From JAKJEP01 sp964580995 (GTDB lineage: Bacteria > Planctomycetota > Phycisphaerae > Sedimentisphaerales > SM23-30), in contig CAZOMV010000012.1 of the NCBI GenBank assembly GCA_964580995.1, positions 1-64,000 of the forward strand: a DNA stretch of 64,000 nt, in the 5' to 3' direction. Shown in pieces: positions 1-8,574 of this stretch; positions within the stretch are counted from its first letter, which is position 1, and the number at the start of each line of letters is the position of its first letter. A model generated the notes under the pieces. The model was given only the letters and a program-made list of their open reading frames with translations. It was not told where the DNA came from and did not search any database. The position numbers and the translations under genes were made by a program.

Positions 1-28
1 CAATAATGACTTTTGACGTTTCCGTCAA
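1..28. repeat. Right end of dispersed ~90-bp hairpin repeat (copy D, partial)
   Basis: This is the same right-hand end as in the full copies at 23408, 27380 and 36867: a CTTTTG-type stretch followed by a TTGACG-TTTC-CGTCAA hairpin. In this copy the terminal hairpin is a perfect 6-bp stem with a 4-nt loop. The rest of the copy lies outside the window. It sits directly upstream of the promoter of the ATPase gene. Confidence 0.75.
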
Positions 29-55
29 AAATTTATGTTTTTGAGTGGATCTTCC

Positions 56-84
56 TTGAGAATTTTTCCGGGAAAACCGATAAT
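56..84 (+). promoter_or_regulatory. Putative sigma70-type promoter of the ATPase gene
   Basis: TTGAGA (56-61), a 17-bp spacer, then GATAAT (79-84). Transcription would start near 91, leaving a leader of about 25 nt with an AAAGG ribosome-binding sequence before the ATG at 117. Both hexamers are one mismatch from consensus. Confidence 0.5.
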
Positions 85-116
85 ATGGAAGTGCAAACTC
101 CAAAAAGGCGTCGTAT

Positions 117-1280
117 ATGGAATTACTGAAACGGCTTTTTCAAGCTCCTGAAGATAACTATTTTTTATTCGGACCCAGAGGAACGGGGAAATCTACCTGG
201 CTGCACCAGATATTTCCGGAAGCGATTTATATCGATTTGCTGGATCAAGAAACCTACCGAACTTATCTGGCCAAACCCGAGCGACTGGGTGAGTTGATGG
301 CCGGCCATCCCCATGCAAAAAGGGTGATCATTGATGAAATTCAAAAAGTCCCCGCCCTTCTGGATGAGGTTCACCGGATGATTGAGATGCGGCCCCGGCA
401 GAAGATTCAATTTATCCTTACCGGTTCGAGTGCTCGCAAGCTTAAGCGTACCGGTACGGATCTTTTGGCGGGTCGTGCCTTATGGAAGACATTGCATCCA
501 TTTCTGGCCGCGGAACTTGGCGGACAGTTTGATTTAACCCGTCACCTGCAATTGGGGATGCTGCCTCTGGTCCTGGGTTCGTCGAATCCCGAAGAAACCT
601 TAAAATCCTATGTTACTCTCTATTTGCGGGAAGAAGTGCAGGCGGAAGGATTGGTACGGAATGTCGGCAACTTTAGCCGGTTTCTGGAGGCGATCAGTTT
701 TTCTCATGCTTCCCTGCTGAATACCTCGGAAGTGGCCCGGGAATGCCAGGTAAATCGTAAAACAGTAGAGGGCTTTGTGGAAGTGATGGAGGATCTGCTG
801 CTGGGATTTCGTTTGCCCATCTTTTCCCGAAGAGCCCAGCGGATACTGGTGCAGCATCCAAAATTTTATTATATGGATACCGGGGTTTTCCGCTCGATTC
901 GTCCCAAAGGGCCGTTAGATTCACCGGAGGAAATAGGCGGGGCTTGCCTGGAAGGATTGGTGGCCCAGCAACTACGAGCCTGGATTGCCTATAGTTCCAG
1001 GGAACAGACCTTGTGCTTCTGGCGAACCAAAGCCGGCCTGGAAGTGGATTTTATTATCTATGGCGAAGATACGTTTTGGGCCATTGAGGTCAAACGGTCA
1101 AGAACGGTTTCCAGCAAGGACCTTCGTTCTCTCAAGGCATTTTTGGAAGACTACCCGCAAGCCAGGGCCTTACTGCTCTATGGAGGCAGAGAGCGGCTCC
1201 AGATTGACAAGATCCTTTGTCTGCCATGTGAAGTTTTTCTCCGGCAATTGGAGCCTGGCAAACCGATCCTGCCGGTGTGA
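117..1280 (+). CDS. AAA-type ATPase with C-terminal DUF4143 domain
   Basis: This is a 387-aa protein of the large AAA+/DUF4143 family, sometimes called archaeal-type or STAND-like P-loop ATPases. The Walker A motif GPRGTGKST is at about residues 19-27, Walker B (VIIDEIQ) at about 70-76 and a sensor-1-like TGSS at about 102-105. The C-terminal third carries a DUF4143 region with an EVDF...IEVK pattern, reminiscent of the PD-(D/E)XK nuclease fold. No signal peptide or membrane segment is visible, so it should be cytoplasmic. The gene stands alone, flanked by a repeat and a hairpin, and family members are often dispersed as single genes. Cellular role is unknown; roles in DNA binding, defence or toxin-antitoxin-like systems have been suggested for relatives but nothing here decides between them. 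Confidence 0.85.
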   Translation: MELLKRLFQAPEDNYFLFGPRGTGKSTWLHQIFPEAIYIDLLDQETYRTYLAKPERLGELMAGHPHAKRVIIDEIQKVPALLDEVHRMIEMRPRQKIQFILTGSSARKLKRTGTDLLAGRALWKTLHPFLAAELGGQFDLTRHLQLGMLPLVLGSSNPEETLKSYVTLYLREEVQAEGLVRNVGNFSRFLEAISFSHASLLNTSEVARECQVNRKTVEGFVEVMEDLLLGFRLPIFSRRAQRILVQHPKFYYMDTGVFRSIRPKGPLDSPEEIGGACLEGLVAQQLRAWIAYSSREQTLCFWRTKAGLEVDFIIYGEDTFWAIEVKRSRTVSSKDLRSLKAFLEDYPQARALLLYGGRERLQIDKILCLPCEVFLRQLEPGKPILPV

Positions 1281-1412
1281 TGTACCATCTAAATCTTTTT
1301 CCGGGTCATACTGTCCGCCTTGTTCTTGTGATCGTCCAGTTCGACCGGCAAGTATTTTCATGGGATTCCGATGTATGGGAAAGGATCTTTCTGCTATTTT
1401 TAGATTTTTGCT

Positions 1413-1436
1413 GAAGTTTTGCAAAACTTCAATTTT
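1413..1436 (+). terminator. Palindromic hairpin with T-run, possible terminator
   Basis: GAAGTTTTGCAAAACTTC is a perfect 18-bp palindrome (7-bp stem, TGCA loop) followed by AATTTTT. It lies about 130 bp after the ATPase stop and only 4 nt before the -35 box of the ilv promoter, so it could insulate the ilv operon. The low GC content of the stem makes it weak. Confidence 0.45.
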
Positions 1437-1439
1437 TAC

Positions 1440-1468
1440 TTGTCAAAGTCCGAAAATAGAGTTATACT
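1440..1468 (+). promoter_or_regulatory. Sigma70-type promoter of the ilv operon
   Basis: TTGTCA (1440-1445), a 17-bp spacer, TATACT (1463-1468). This is the best promoter match in the 350-bp gap before ilvB and would give a leader of about 155 nt. The leader contains two overlapping inverted repeats: TTAACC/GGTTAA (1533-1538/1548-1553) and CCCAAA/TTTGGG (1537-1542/1554-1559). No short leader peptide rich in Ile, Leu or Val codons is evident. Confidence 0.6.
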
Positions 1469-1631
1469 TATAAAATTGTGGTTTTAAAATTTCGGGACCG
1501 CAGTCTGAGCAGAAAATTCGGATTGTGCTGGATTAACCCAAAAATGCGGTTAATTTGGGCAATATCGGCAGCTCGGTGTGGACTGTGGCGGCCCGGCAGT
1601 CGATGGCTAATGTAAGAAGGAGCCCTAGACC

Positions 1632-3380
1632 ATGAGCAAAAGTACAGATTCGTTGCGCCCGGAAACACCGGGCATCCCCCCTGAAAATCCTGAAAAAACC
1701 GGTGCACAGATTCTCTGTGAGATGTTGCAGCGGGAAGGCGTGGATACCATGTTCGGGTATCCGGGCGGGGTGGTATTGCCGATTTTTGACGCCTTGTATG
1801 ATAGTCCGATCCGGTTTATTTTGTCCCGGCATGAGCAGGGAGCGACGCATATGGCGGACGGGTATGCGCGGGCCAGCGGGAAGGTGGGGGTGGTTTTAGT
1901 TACCTCCGGGCCTGGCTCGACAAATATCGTGACGGGGCTGGCGACGGCCCATGCGGATTCGATACCGCTGGTGGCGATTACGGGGCAGGTGAAAACGTTT
2001 CTGATCGGCAATGACGCCTTTCAGGAGGCGGATACCACCGGCATCACTCGGCCGGTTACCAAACATAACTATATCGTTAAGGATGTCAAGGATTTAGCTC
2101 GGATTATCCGGGAGGCGTTTCATATTGCCCGCACGGGTAGGCCAGGACCGGTTTTGATTGATTTGCCGGTGGATGTCTCGACCAGTAAAGCGATCTTGAA
2201 TAACGGTATGGACGAGATGGATCTGCCGGGGTACCGGATCCGTGAAGGCGGTCATGCCCGCCAGATTGTGCGAGCGGCGGAGGCGATCAATGCGGCGGAG
2301 AGGCCGGTGGTTTATGCTGGCGGCGGGGTGATTCTGTCGGATGCTTCCGCAGAGCTGAATGCGCTGGTCCAGAAGGCGAATATGCCGATCACCACTACGC
2401 TGCTGGGGCTGGGCTGTTTCAATCAAAGTGATCCTAAGTCCCTGCATATGCTGGGGATGCATGGCACGGCCTATGCGAATTACGCGATTCAGGAGTGTGA
2501 TTTGCTGGTGGCGATTGGCGCCCGGTTTGATGACCGGATTACCGGGGATGTGAAGCGGTTCGCCCCCCATGCGAAGATTATCCATGTGGATATTGACCCG
2601 ACCAGTATCTCCAAGAGTGTTAAGGTGGATATCCCGGTGGTGGGTGACGCCAAGTCGATCCTGGCGGAAATGATACCATATATTAAGCCGCGGGAGCGGG
2701 AGGGGTGGTTTGCCCAGATTGACGAATGGAAAAAGAAATATCCCTTGACGTATAAAAACAATGGTGATGGGATCAAGCCGCAATATATCATTGAAGAGGT
2801 ATGCCGACAGACCAGGGGCAATGCGATTGTCTGCACGGGCGTCGGCCAGCATCAAATGTGGACGACGCAATTCTATCGGTTCAGCCAGCCGCGGCATTTT
2901 ATCAGTTCCGGCGGGCTGGGAACGATGGGCTTCGGATTTCCGGCGGCGATTGGGGCGCAGATTGCCTGCCCGGGTGCGACGGTGGTCGATATCGACGGCG
3001 ACAGCAGCTTCAGCATGACCTTGAATGAGCTGCCCACCGCGGTGGAATACCAGTTGCCAGTGAAAGTATGCGTTTTGAACAACGGATATATGGGGATGGT
3101 GAGGCAATGGCAGGAGCTTTTCTACGGAAAGCGGTACTCGAAGTCCTATTTGCAGAATCCCAGTTTTGCCAAGGTGGCCGAGGCGTTTGGGGCTGTGGGC
3201 CTGACGGCGAGCAAGAAATCGGAAGTTCCCGGTATTATTGAGCAGATGCTGGGGGAGAAAAATTGCTGTGTAGTTGATTTTCTCGTTGAACGTGAGGAGA
3301 ATGTATGGCCGATGGTGGCGGTGGGCAAGGGCCTGCACGAGATGTCGGGCCTGCCGACCGAGAGCGTGGAACGGCTGTAG
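1632..3380 (+). CDS. ilvB: Acetolactate synthase, large (catalytic) subunit
   Basis: This 582-aa thiamine-diphosphate enzyme condenses pyruvate with pyruvate or 2-ketobutyrate in the first common step of valine, leucine and isoleucine synthesis. The N-terminal Pyr domain has FGYPGG...RHEQGA (about residues 37-75), including the catalytic Glu, and the SGPGSTN stretch. The FAD/central domain is in the middle, and the C-terminal PP domain has GDSSFSM and LNNGYMGM, the metal/ThDP-binding pattern. Length is normal. The start is set by AAGGAG about 9 nt upstream of the ATG. It is the first gene of ilvB-ilvN-ilvC, behind a promoter at 1440-1468. The first 25 residues are a nonconserved tail before the domain begins. 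Confidence 0.96.
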   Translation: MSKSTDSLRPETPGIPPENPEKTGAQILCEMLQREGVDTMFGYPGGVVLPIFDALYDSPIRFILSRHEQGATHMADGYARASGKVGVVLVTSGPGSTNIVTGLATAHADSIPLVAITGQVKTFLIGNDAFQEADTTGITRPVTKHNYIVKDVKDLARIIREAFHIARTGRPGPVLIDLPVDVSTSKAILNNGMDEMDLPGYRIREGGHARQIVRAAEAINAAERPVVYAGGGVILSDASAELNALVQKANMPITTTLLGLGCFNQSDPKSLHMLGMHGTAYANYAIQECDLLVAIGARFDDRITGDVKRFAPHAKIIHVDIDPTSISKSVKVDIPVVGDAKSILAEMIPYIKPREREGWFAQIDEWKKKYPLTYKNNGDGIKPQYIIEEVCRQTRGNAIVCTGVGQHQMWTTQFYRFSQPRHFISSGGLGTMGFGFPAAIGAQIACPGATVVDIDGDSSFSMTLNELPTAVEYQLPVKVCVLNNGYMGMVRQWQELFYGKRYSKSYLQNPSFAKVAEAFGAVGLTASKKSEVPGIIEQMLGEKNCCVVDFLVEREENVWPMVAVGKGLHEMSGLPTESVERL

Positions 3381-3484
3381 TTTTGGCAAGCAGCCGGGAA
3401 CGATCCGTAACTATTTGTTATAAATATAGTTATATAAACCGGAGATGCTTTTTTTTGTATCTTGCGGTATAAATAGAAGGAAAA

Positions 3485-4024
3485 ATGGTTATGACAACAA
3501 ATAAAAAACACACAATCAGTGCCCTGGTTCAGAATCAGCCGGGGGTTTTGGCACATGTGGCGGGGATGTTTGCGGCCCGCAGTTTTAATATCGATTCGCT
3601 GGTGGTGGGTCGAACGGACGATCCGGGATTAAGCCGGATGACGATTGTGGTGGTGGGGGATGACGATATAATCGAGCAGGTACGCAAGCAATTGGGCAAG
3701 ATTGTGCCGGTAGTGAAGGTGTATGACTGGACGCGTGAAAGTCTGGTGCAGCGGGATTTGATGCTGATTAAAATTTCAGCCTCGCCGGAAAAAAGAGTAG
3801 AAATTCAGACAATAATTAATATGTTCCAGGCAAAAGTGGTGGACATAAGCCCGAAATTCGTTATGGTAGAGATAGCCGGTCCGGAAGAAAAGATCGAAGC
3901 TTTTATTGACGTATGCCGGCCGTATGGAGTAAAAGATGTAGCTCGAACAGGAATGATTGCCATGCCGCGGTATTCGAGAAACCAGGCAGACAACAAGGCT
4001 AAGGAGAATAATAAAAATGAGTGA
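3485..4024 (+). CDS. ilvN: Acetolactate synthase, small (regulatory) subunit
   Basis: This 179-aa protein has an N-terminal ACT domain (ALVQNQPGVLAHVAGMFAAR, with NIDSL following) that in this family binds valine for feedback inhibition, and an ALS small-subunit C-terminal domain from about residue 85. It would activate and regulate the ilvB product. It starts 104 bp after ilvB; AGAAGGA lies before the ATG at 3485, with a second in-frame ATG at 3491. Its end overlaps the ilvC start by 8 nt, which suggests translational coupling. The C-terminus is a Lys/Asn-rich tail. Confidence 0.95.
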   Translation: MVMTTNKKHTISALVQNQPGVLAHVAGMFAARSFNIDSLVVGRTDDPGLSRMTIVVVGDDDIIEQVRKQLGKIVPVVKVYDWTRESLVQRDLMLIKISASPEKRVEIQTIINMFQAKVVDISPKFVMVEIAGPEEKIEAFIDVCRPYGVKDVARTGMIAMPRYSRNQADNKAKENNKNE

Positions 4025-5024
4025 AGCAATAAGTTATTATGGAGATCAGGCCCCCATCGCACCCTTACAGGGCAAGACCATAGCAGTGATCGGCTACGGC
4101 AGCCAGGGCCATGCCCACAGCCAGAACATGCGGGACAGCGGGTTGAAGGTGATTGTGGCGGAACTGCCCGGCACGGACAACTATAAGATAGCGTTAGAGC
4201 ATGGCTTCCAGCCGAAGAAAGCCGCTGAGGCGGTCAAGCAGGCGGACCTGATTATCATAACGCTGCCGGATGAGGTGCAGGCGAAGGTGTACGAATCGGA
4301 GATAGCACCTAATTTGAGTGCCGGCAAGACGTTAGGATTTTGCCACGGTTTCAATATTCACTTTAAGGCGATCGTGCCGCCCAAGGATGTAAATGTGGTG
4401 ATGATCGCCCCGAAAGGTCCCGGTCATACAGTTCGCAGCGAGTATGAAAAGGGCGGCGGGGTGCCTTGCCTGATCGCGGTGGAGCAGGATGCCACGGGTA
4501 CCGCCAAGAATATCGCGCTGGCCTGGGCCAACGGGATCGGCGGGGCGCGGGCCGGGATCATCCAGACCACCTTCAAGGAAGAGACCGAAACCGATTTGTT
4601 CGGTGAGCAGGCGGTGCTTTGCGGCGGATTGACGTCGTTGATCAAAGCGGGTTTTCAGACGCTGGTGGATGCCGGGTATCAGCCGGAAGTGGCGTATTTC
4701 GAATGCATGCATGAGGTGAAGCTGATTGTGGATCTGATGTATCAGGGCGGGATGAGTTATATGCGTTACAGTATCTCCAATACCGCGGAGTACGGCGATC
4801 TGACGCGCGGCCCGCGGATTATCAACGAGCAGAGCCGTCAGGAGATGAAAAAGATTCTGGGAGAAATCTGTTCGGGCACGTTTGCCAAAGAATGGATGAA
4901 CGAGTACAAGAGCGGCTTGAAAAACTTCAAGGCCTTATATGACAAGGACCATGACAGCAAGATCGAGCAGGTAGGCCGCAAGCTGCGGAAGATGATGGCC
5001 TGGATTCACGCAAAGGAAGTATAA
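4017..5024 (+). CDS. ilvC: Ketol-acid reductoisomerase, class I
   Basis: This 335-aa enzyme converts acetolactate to dihydroxyisovalerate (second step of valine/isoleucine synthesis) using NAD(P)H and Mg2+. The N-terminal Rossmann motif is GYGSQGHAHSQN (about residues 26-37); the C-terminal knotted domain contains the acidic ligands in DLFGEQAVLCGG and the EC/H-E motif near YFECMHEVK. The start was chosen at ATG 4017, after GGAG, overlapping the end of ilvN. The loop after the second beta strand reads VAELPGTDNY (47-56) instead of the usual GLRxGSKSW type. It lacks the Arg and Ser residues that normally hold the NADPH phosphate and has Glu49 and Asp54, which hints at NADH preference (inference). 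Confidence 0.95.
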   Translation: MSEAISYYGDQAPIAPLQGKTIAVIGYGSQGHAHSQNMRDSGLKVIVAELPGTDNYKIALEHGFQPKKAAEAVKQADLIIITLPDEVQAKVYESEIAPNLSAGKTLGFCHGFNIHFKAIVPPKDVNVVMIAPKGPGHTVRSEYEKGGGVPCLIAVEQDATGTAKNIALAWANGIGGARAGIIQTTFKEETETDLFGEQAVLCGGLTSLIKAGFQTLVDAGYQPEVAYFECMHEVKLIVDLMYQGGMSYMRYSISNTAEYGDLTRGPRIINEQSRQEMKKILGEICSGTFAKEWMNEYKSGLKNFKALYDKDHDSKIEQVGRKLRKMMAWIHAKEV

Positions 5025-5255
5025 TCGATTCAGGCATTTGGGAAGGTTGCCCGAATAGCAAAAAGCAAATAGTAAAATAGCGGTATTGCCGGCGGCGATG
5101 GCTGGTATTTGGGATTTTTGGCATCGGGAGTTGTTTCCCGGGCGTTTTTTTGCAGCGGCCCTGGGCGCAGGGTTTGTGCAGGTGAAGAAATGCAAAAGTT
5201 GAGACAAAAAACATCCGTTAAGAAAAAAACAAATAAGGATAGAAGGTTGATTTCC

Positions 5256-6308
5256 ATGGAGGAAGATCAGAGGCAGATAGATGTAGTGGATCTGGAACGG
5301 CTGGTGGAGCTGGATTTTGTCCGGACGACGGAAGCAGCGGCTTTGAATGCGTTTCGCTGGCTGGGCAAAGGGGATCCGTCTGCGGCGCATGCGGCGGCGG
5401 TGGATGCGATGCGGGGGACGCTGGATTCCACCAGTGTATCCGGGACCGTATTTTTCGGCGATGGTCTTAAACGCCAGACCGGCGGTATTGAAGTCGGCGA
5501 GAAACTGGGCAACTGGCATGATGGGTCGCTGGTGATTCATCTGGCGACGGTGCCGATTGACGGGATCGATCTGGTGGCACGGGGTATCATCGGCGCCTTG
5601 TCGGTCATTGTGGCGGTGCGCGGCGATGATGAAAAATCGGGTTTGGCGGAAATCCCCTGCCGTTATGTCAACAAGATAGCCTATGGACCGTCCGTTCGCT
5701 CCGACCCGGCTCAGGTGCATCTGGATGCCTCGCCGCGTGACAATCTGGAGATTGTCGCGATGAAGCTGGGGAAGCGGGTGCAGGACCTCAGCGTACTGGT
5801 GTTGGAGCGGGACAGACATAAACAGTTGATTCACGATATTCGCAAGGCGGGCGCTTCGGTGCGGCTGATCAGCGACGGAGATATAGCCGCCTGTATCGCA
5901 CCCAGCCTGCCCCATACGGGGATCGATGTCTATATGGGAATCGGCGGGGTACGGGAAGCGGTGGTGGCGGCGGCGGCGATCCGGTGTCTGGACGGCAATA
6001 TTCTGGTACGAATGGCCCCGGTGGATGAGCAGGAAAAGAATCAAATCAAAGAAAAGCTATCGGCCAAGGCCCTGGAAGCGATCTATACCGCCGAGGATCT
6101 GGCCCGGGGCGATAATGTAATCTTTTGTGCGACAGGAATCAGTGATTCCTGCGTTTTGCGCGGGGTTCATGTGGACGGCAATCAGACCACAACCAATTCC
6201 GTGGTGATGCGTGCCCGGTATAAAACCGTTCGGTATATCCGGGCGATCCATGATTTGAGTAAAAAGACCATCCGGTTGCGCAGCGCCAACGCGGAATATA
6301 AATTATAA
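5256..6308 (+). CDS. glpX: GlpX-family (class II fructose-1,6-bisphosphatase-like) protein with altered active site
   Basis: This 350-aa protein aligns end to end with GlpX: TEAAALNAFRWLGKGD, GEKLG, GIGGVREAVVAAAAIRCLDG, NVIFCATGISDS and TVRYIRAIHDL are all recognisable. Family members hydrolyse fructose-1,6-bisphosphate (or sedoheptulose-1,7-bisphosphate) in gluconeogenesis. Several conserved acidic metal ligands are changed: the E. coli Asp33 position is His45, Glu57 is Asp69 in GDG (not GEGE), and the DPIEGT motif reads VPIDGI at 99-104. The reading frame is intact, so activity may be altered or lost rather than the gene being broken. The start at ATG 5256 follows AGAAGG; a longer frame upstream has no homology. 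It lies 230 bp after ilvC and 7 bp before groES. Confidence 0.85.
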   Translation: MEEDQRQIDVVDLERLVELDFVRTTEAAALNAFRWLGKGDPSAAHAAAVDAMRGTLDSTSVSGTVFFGDGLKRQTGGIEVGEKLGNWHDGSLVIHLATVPIDGIDLVARGIIGALSVIVAVRGDDEKSGLAEIPCRYVNKIAYGPSVRSDPAQVHLDASPRDNLEIVAMKLGKRVQDLSVLVLERDRHKQLIHDIRKAGASVRLISDGDIAACIAPSLPHTGIDVYMGIGGVREAVVAAAAIRCLDGNILVRMAPVDEQEKNQIKEKLSAKALEAIYTAEDLARGDNVIFCATGISDSCVLRGVHVDGNQTTTNSVVMRARYKTVRYIRAIHDLSKKTIRLRSANAEYKL

Positions 6309-6315
6309 TCAGCCT

Positions 6316-6654
6316 ATGGCGGACTTGAATAACCCTATCGACAAGAATTTATCCGAACAGCCGCTGGATACCGTCGAGCCAATCGGCAAGCGTGTGGTGC
6401 TGCGGAAGGATGAGGACAAGAAAGAAACCAAGGGCGGAATCCGGCTGCCGGACAATATTGAAATTCCGACGATTACCGGGCGGATTGTGGCGGTTTCCGC
6501 GGAGATCGAAGCGGACCCGATGGTGCCGCTGAAGAAGTATGACCGGGTGCTTTTCAATCCGAAGGGGGCGATCCCGGTCGATTTCGAGGGCGGCAATCGT
6601 TTGTTCGTGGTGGATCTGGAACATATCGTGGCGGTTTTTCGAAGGAATGCCTGA
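6316..6654 (+). CDS. groES: GroES-like co-chaperonin (cpn10)
   Basis: This 112-aa protein has the cpn10 fold pattern: IGKRVVLRKDE, the mobile-loop region TKGGIRLPDN, GRIVAVS, YDRVLF and a C-terminal LEHIVAVF. It would cap GroEL during protein folding in the cytoplasm. It is about 15 residues longer than usual, mostly at the N-terminus, and divergent. No groEL follows, as the next gene is a glycoside hydrolase, so it is an orphan copy and probably not the only one in the genome. It starts 7 bp after the GlpX-like gene and is likely cotranscribed with it. Confidence 0.85.
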   Translation: MADLNNPIDKNLSEQPLDTVEPIGKRVVLRKDEDKKETKGGIRLPDNIEIPTITGRIVAVSAEIEADPMVPLKKYDRVLFNPKGAIPVDFEGGNRLFVVDLEHIVAVFRRNA

Positions 6655-6792
6655 AAGTTCGAGCTGAAATAAAATACTCTGGATAGTTTTTAGCGTATTT
6701 TAATCTGAAGCATAACACTTCAGGTTAGGAGCAGTCCGCCAATCGCAGACTGGGATTTATCGCTTTCCCCTCCGAGCGGGATAGGAGCAGAT

Positions 6793-8574
6793 ATGAGACA
6801 ATCTTTGGTAAATCGTTCAGGAGTGGCGCTATTGATGTTCATGCAAACGGTAATCATGGCGGTGGAAATCCCCAATCCTTTGAATGATCTGGAGTTGAAA
6901 AGCAGAACCAAGGACGATCCCCGCGTCAGGAAATACCTGATGCCCAGGCGGATCGTCTGGCAGTCCAGTGGGGAAAAACAGGCGGTGGAGAATCCGCAGA
7001 CGCTGCTGGAAGTTCGCAGCGGGCAGGTTACACTCGATTCGCATAGTCCGTGTGTTTTGCGGAATAACGGGGCAGCGGCGGGGATCCTGCTGGATTTTGG
7101 ACAGGAGCTTTCCGGCGGAATTCAAATTATGGCCTGGATGATGGACGGCAGCCGGCGGAGCATCCGGGTGCGGGTGCGGTTTGGGGAGTCGGTCAGTGAG
7201 GCGATGAGCGAACTGGGCGGGGAGAAGAACGCCACCAATGACCATGCCATTCGCGATGAAGTGACGCTGGTGCCCTGGCTGGGTACCCAGGAGATCGGCA
7301 ATACGGGTTTCCGGTTTGTACGGATCGATTTGCTGGAGGAAAACAGCTACGTTGAATTGAAAAGCGTGCGGGCCGTGTTTGTGTATCGGGATTTGGAATA
7401 CCGGGGATCATTTGCCTGCAACGATGAGCGGCTGAACCAGATCTGGAAGGTGGGGGCCTATACGGTCCAGCTTAACATGCAGGATTATCTCTGGGACGGG
7501 ATCAAACGCGACCGGCTGGTCTGGATCGGGGACATGCATCCGGAGACGATGACCATTTGTACGGTGTTCGGCAAGGAAAATATTGTGCCGGCCAGCCTGG
7601 ATCTGGTCCGGGATGAGACCCCCCTACCCAACTGGATGAACGGGATCAGTTCGTATTCGATGTGGTGGATATTGATCCACCGGGCCTGGTATCAATATCA
7701 GGGGGACAGTCAATATTTACAAACCCAGAAGGACTATCTGTTTCAGCTTCTGGATTTACTGATGGCCAATATCAGCCCGGACCACGCCGAGCATCTGGGC
7801 GGCGCTCGTTTCCTGGACTGGCCGTCGAGTGAGAATGAGAAGGCAATTCACGCGGGACTGCATTCGCTGCTGATTATGACGCTGGAGGCGGGTGCGCAGA
7901 TGTGCGGAGTTTTGGGGGATGCGGCCAAACAGGAGCAGTGCCTGGCGGCGGCCCAGCAGTTGCGCCAGCATGTACCGGACGCCGGGGGCAGCAAGCAGGC
8001 GGCGGCCCTGATGGTGCTGGCGGGACTGGCGGATGCGGCGGCGATGAACCAGTCGGTTATGGCGGTGGATGGGGCTGCACGGATGTCCACGTTTTACGGG
8101 TATTATGTTTTGCAAGCGCGGGCACTGGCGGGGGATTATCAGGGGTGTCTGGATAGTATCCGGCAATATTGGGGGGCGATGCTGGATTTGGGAGCGACGA
8201 CCTTCTGGGAGGATTTTAATCTGGAGTGGACGGCTAATGCCTCGCGGATTGATGAGCTGGTGCCGGAGGGGAAGAAGGATATCCACGGGGATTTCGGCAA
8301 TTATTGCTACAAAGGATTTCGCCATAGTCTCTGTCACGGCTGGGCGTCGGGTCCGACGCCGTGGCTCACCGAACATGTGCTGGGGATCAAGGTCATGGAG
8401 CCGGGCTGCAAGGTGATCAGGATCGAGCCGCACCTGGCCGATTTACAATGGGCGCAGGGGACGTTTCCCACCCCCCAGGGCATCCTGAAAGTTAAGCACA
8501 CCAAACAGCCGGACGGTACGATTCAGAGCGAGATTGAAGCGCCGCAGGGTGTGGAGATTATCAAACCAAACTGA
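6793..8574 (+). CDS. Secreted alpha-L-rhamnosidase-like glycoside hydrolase (GH78)
   Basis: This 593-aa protein begins with a hydrophobic segment (about residues 10-24) that looks like a signal peptide. A beta-sandwich region precedes an (alpha/alpha)6 domain starting near YRGSFACNDERLNQIWKVG. The subfamily motif DGIKRDRLVWIGDMHPE contains the expected acidic catalytic residue (the Asp/Glu of GDMHPE), and TTFWEDFN supplies a candidate second Glu. The C-terminal beta domain contains EPHLADLQWAQGTFPTPQG, typical of Bac_rhamnosid_C. It would cleave terminal alpha-L-rhamnose from plant or algal glycans outside the cytoplasm. The start follows GGAGCAGAT. An ATGATGG/CCATCAT hairpin with a T-rich tail lies just after the gene (8586-8612). 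Substrate specificity is not predictable. Confidence 0.85.
   Translation: MRQSLVNRSGVALLMFMQTVIMAVEIPNPLNDLELKSRTKDDPRVRKYLMPRRIVWQSSGEKQAVENPQTLLEVRSGQVTLDSHSPCVLRNNGAAAGILLDFGQELSGGIQIMAWMMDGSRRSIRVRVRFGESVSEAMSELGGEKNATNDHAIRDEVTLVPWLGTQEIGNTGFRFVRIDLLEENSYVELKSVRAVFVYRDLEYRGSFACNDERLNQIWKVGAYTVQLNMQDYLWDGIKRDRLVWIGDMHPETMTICTVFGKENIVPASLDLVRDETPLPNWMNGISSYSMWWILIHRAWYQYQGDSQYLQTQKDYLFQLLDLLMANISPDHAEHLGGARFLDWPSSENEKAIHAGLHSLLIMTLEAGAQMCGVLGDAAKQEQCLAAAQQLRQHVPDAGGSKQAAALMVLAGLADAAAMNQSVMAVDGAARMSTFYGYYVLQARALAGDYQGCLDSIRQYWGAMLDLGATTFWEDFNLEWTANASRIDELVPEGKKDIHGDFGNYCYKGFRHSLCHGWASGPTPWLTEHVLGIKVMEPGCKVIRIEPHLADLQWAQGTFPTPQGILKVKHTKQPDGTIQSEIEAPQGVEIIKPN

Noticed and set aside
985..1473. 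162-aa open frame overlapping the end of the ATPase gene
   Set aside because: It overlaps the DUF4143 coding region, has no ribosome-binding site and no family resemblance, and runs through the palindrome before the ilv promoter.
2094..3389. 431-aa antisense open frame over ilvB
   Set aside because: It mirrors ilvB codons on the opposite strand, is rich in His/Arg/Pro, and has no motif or ribosome-binding site.
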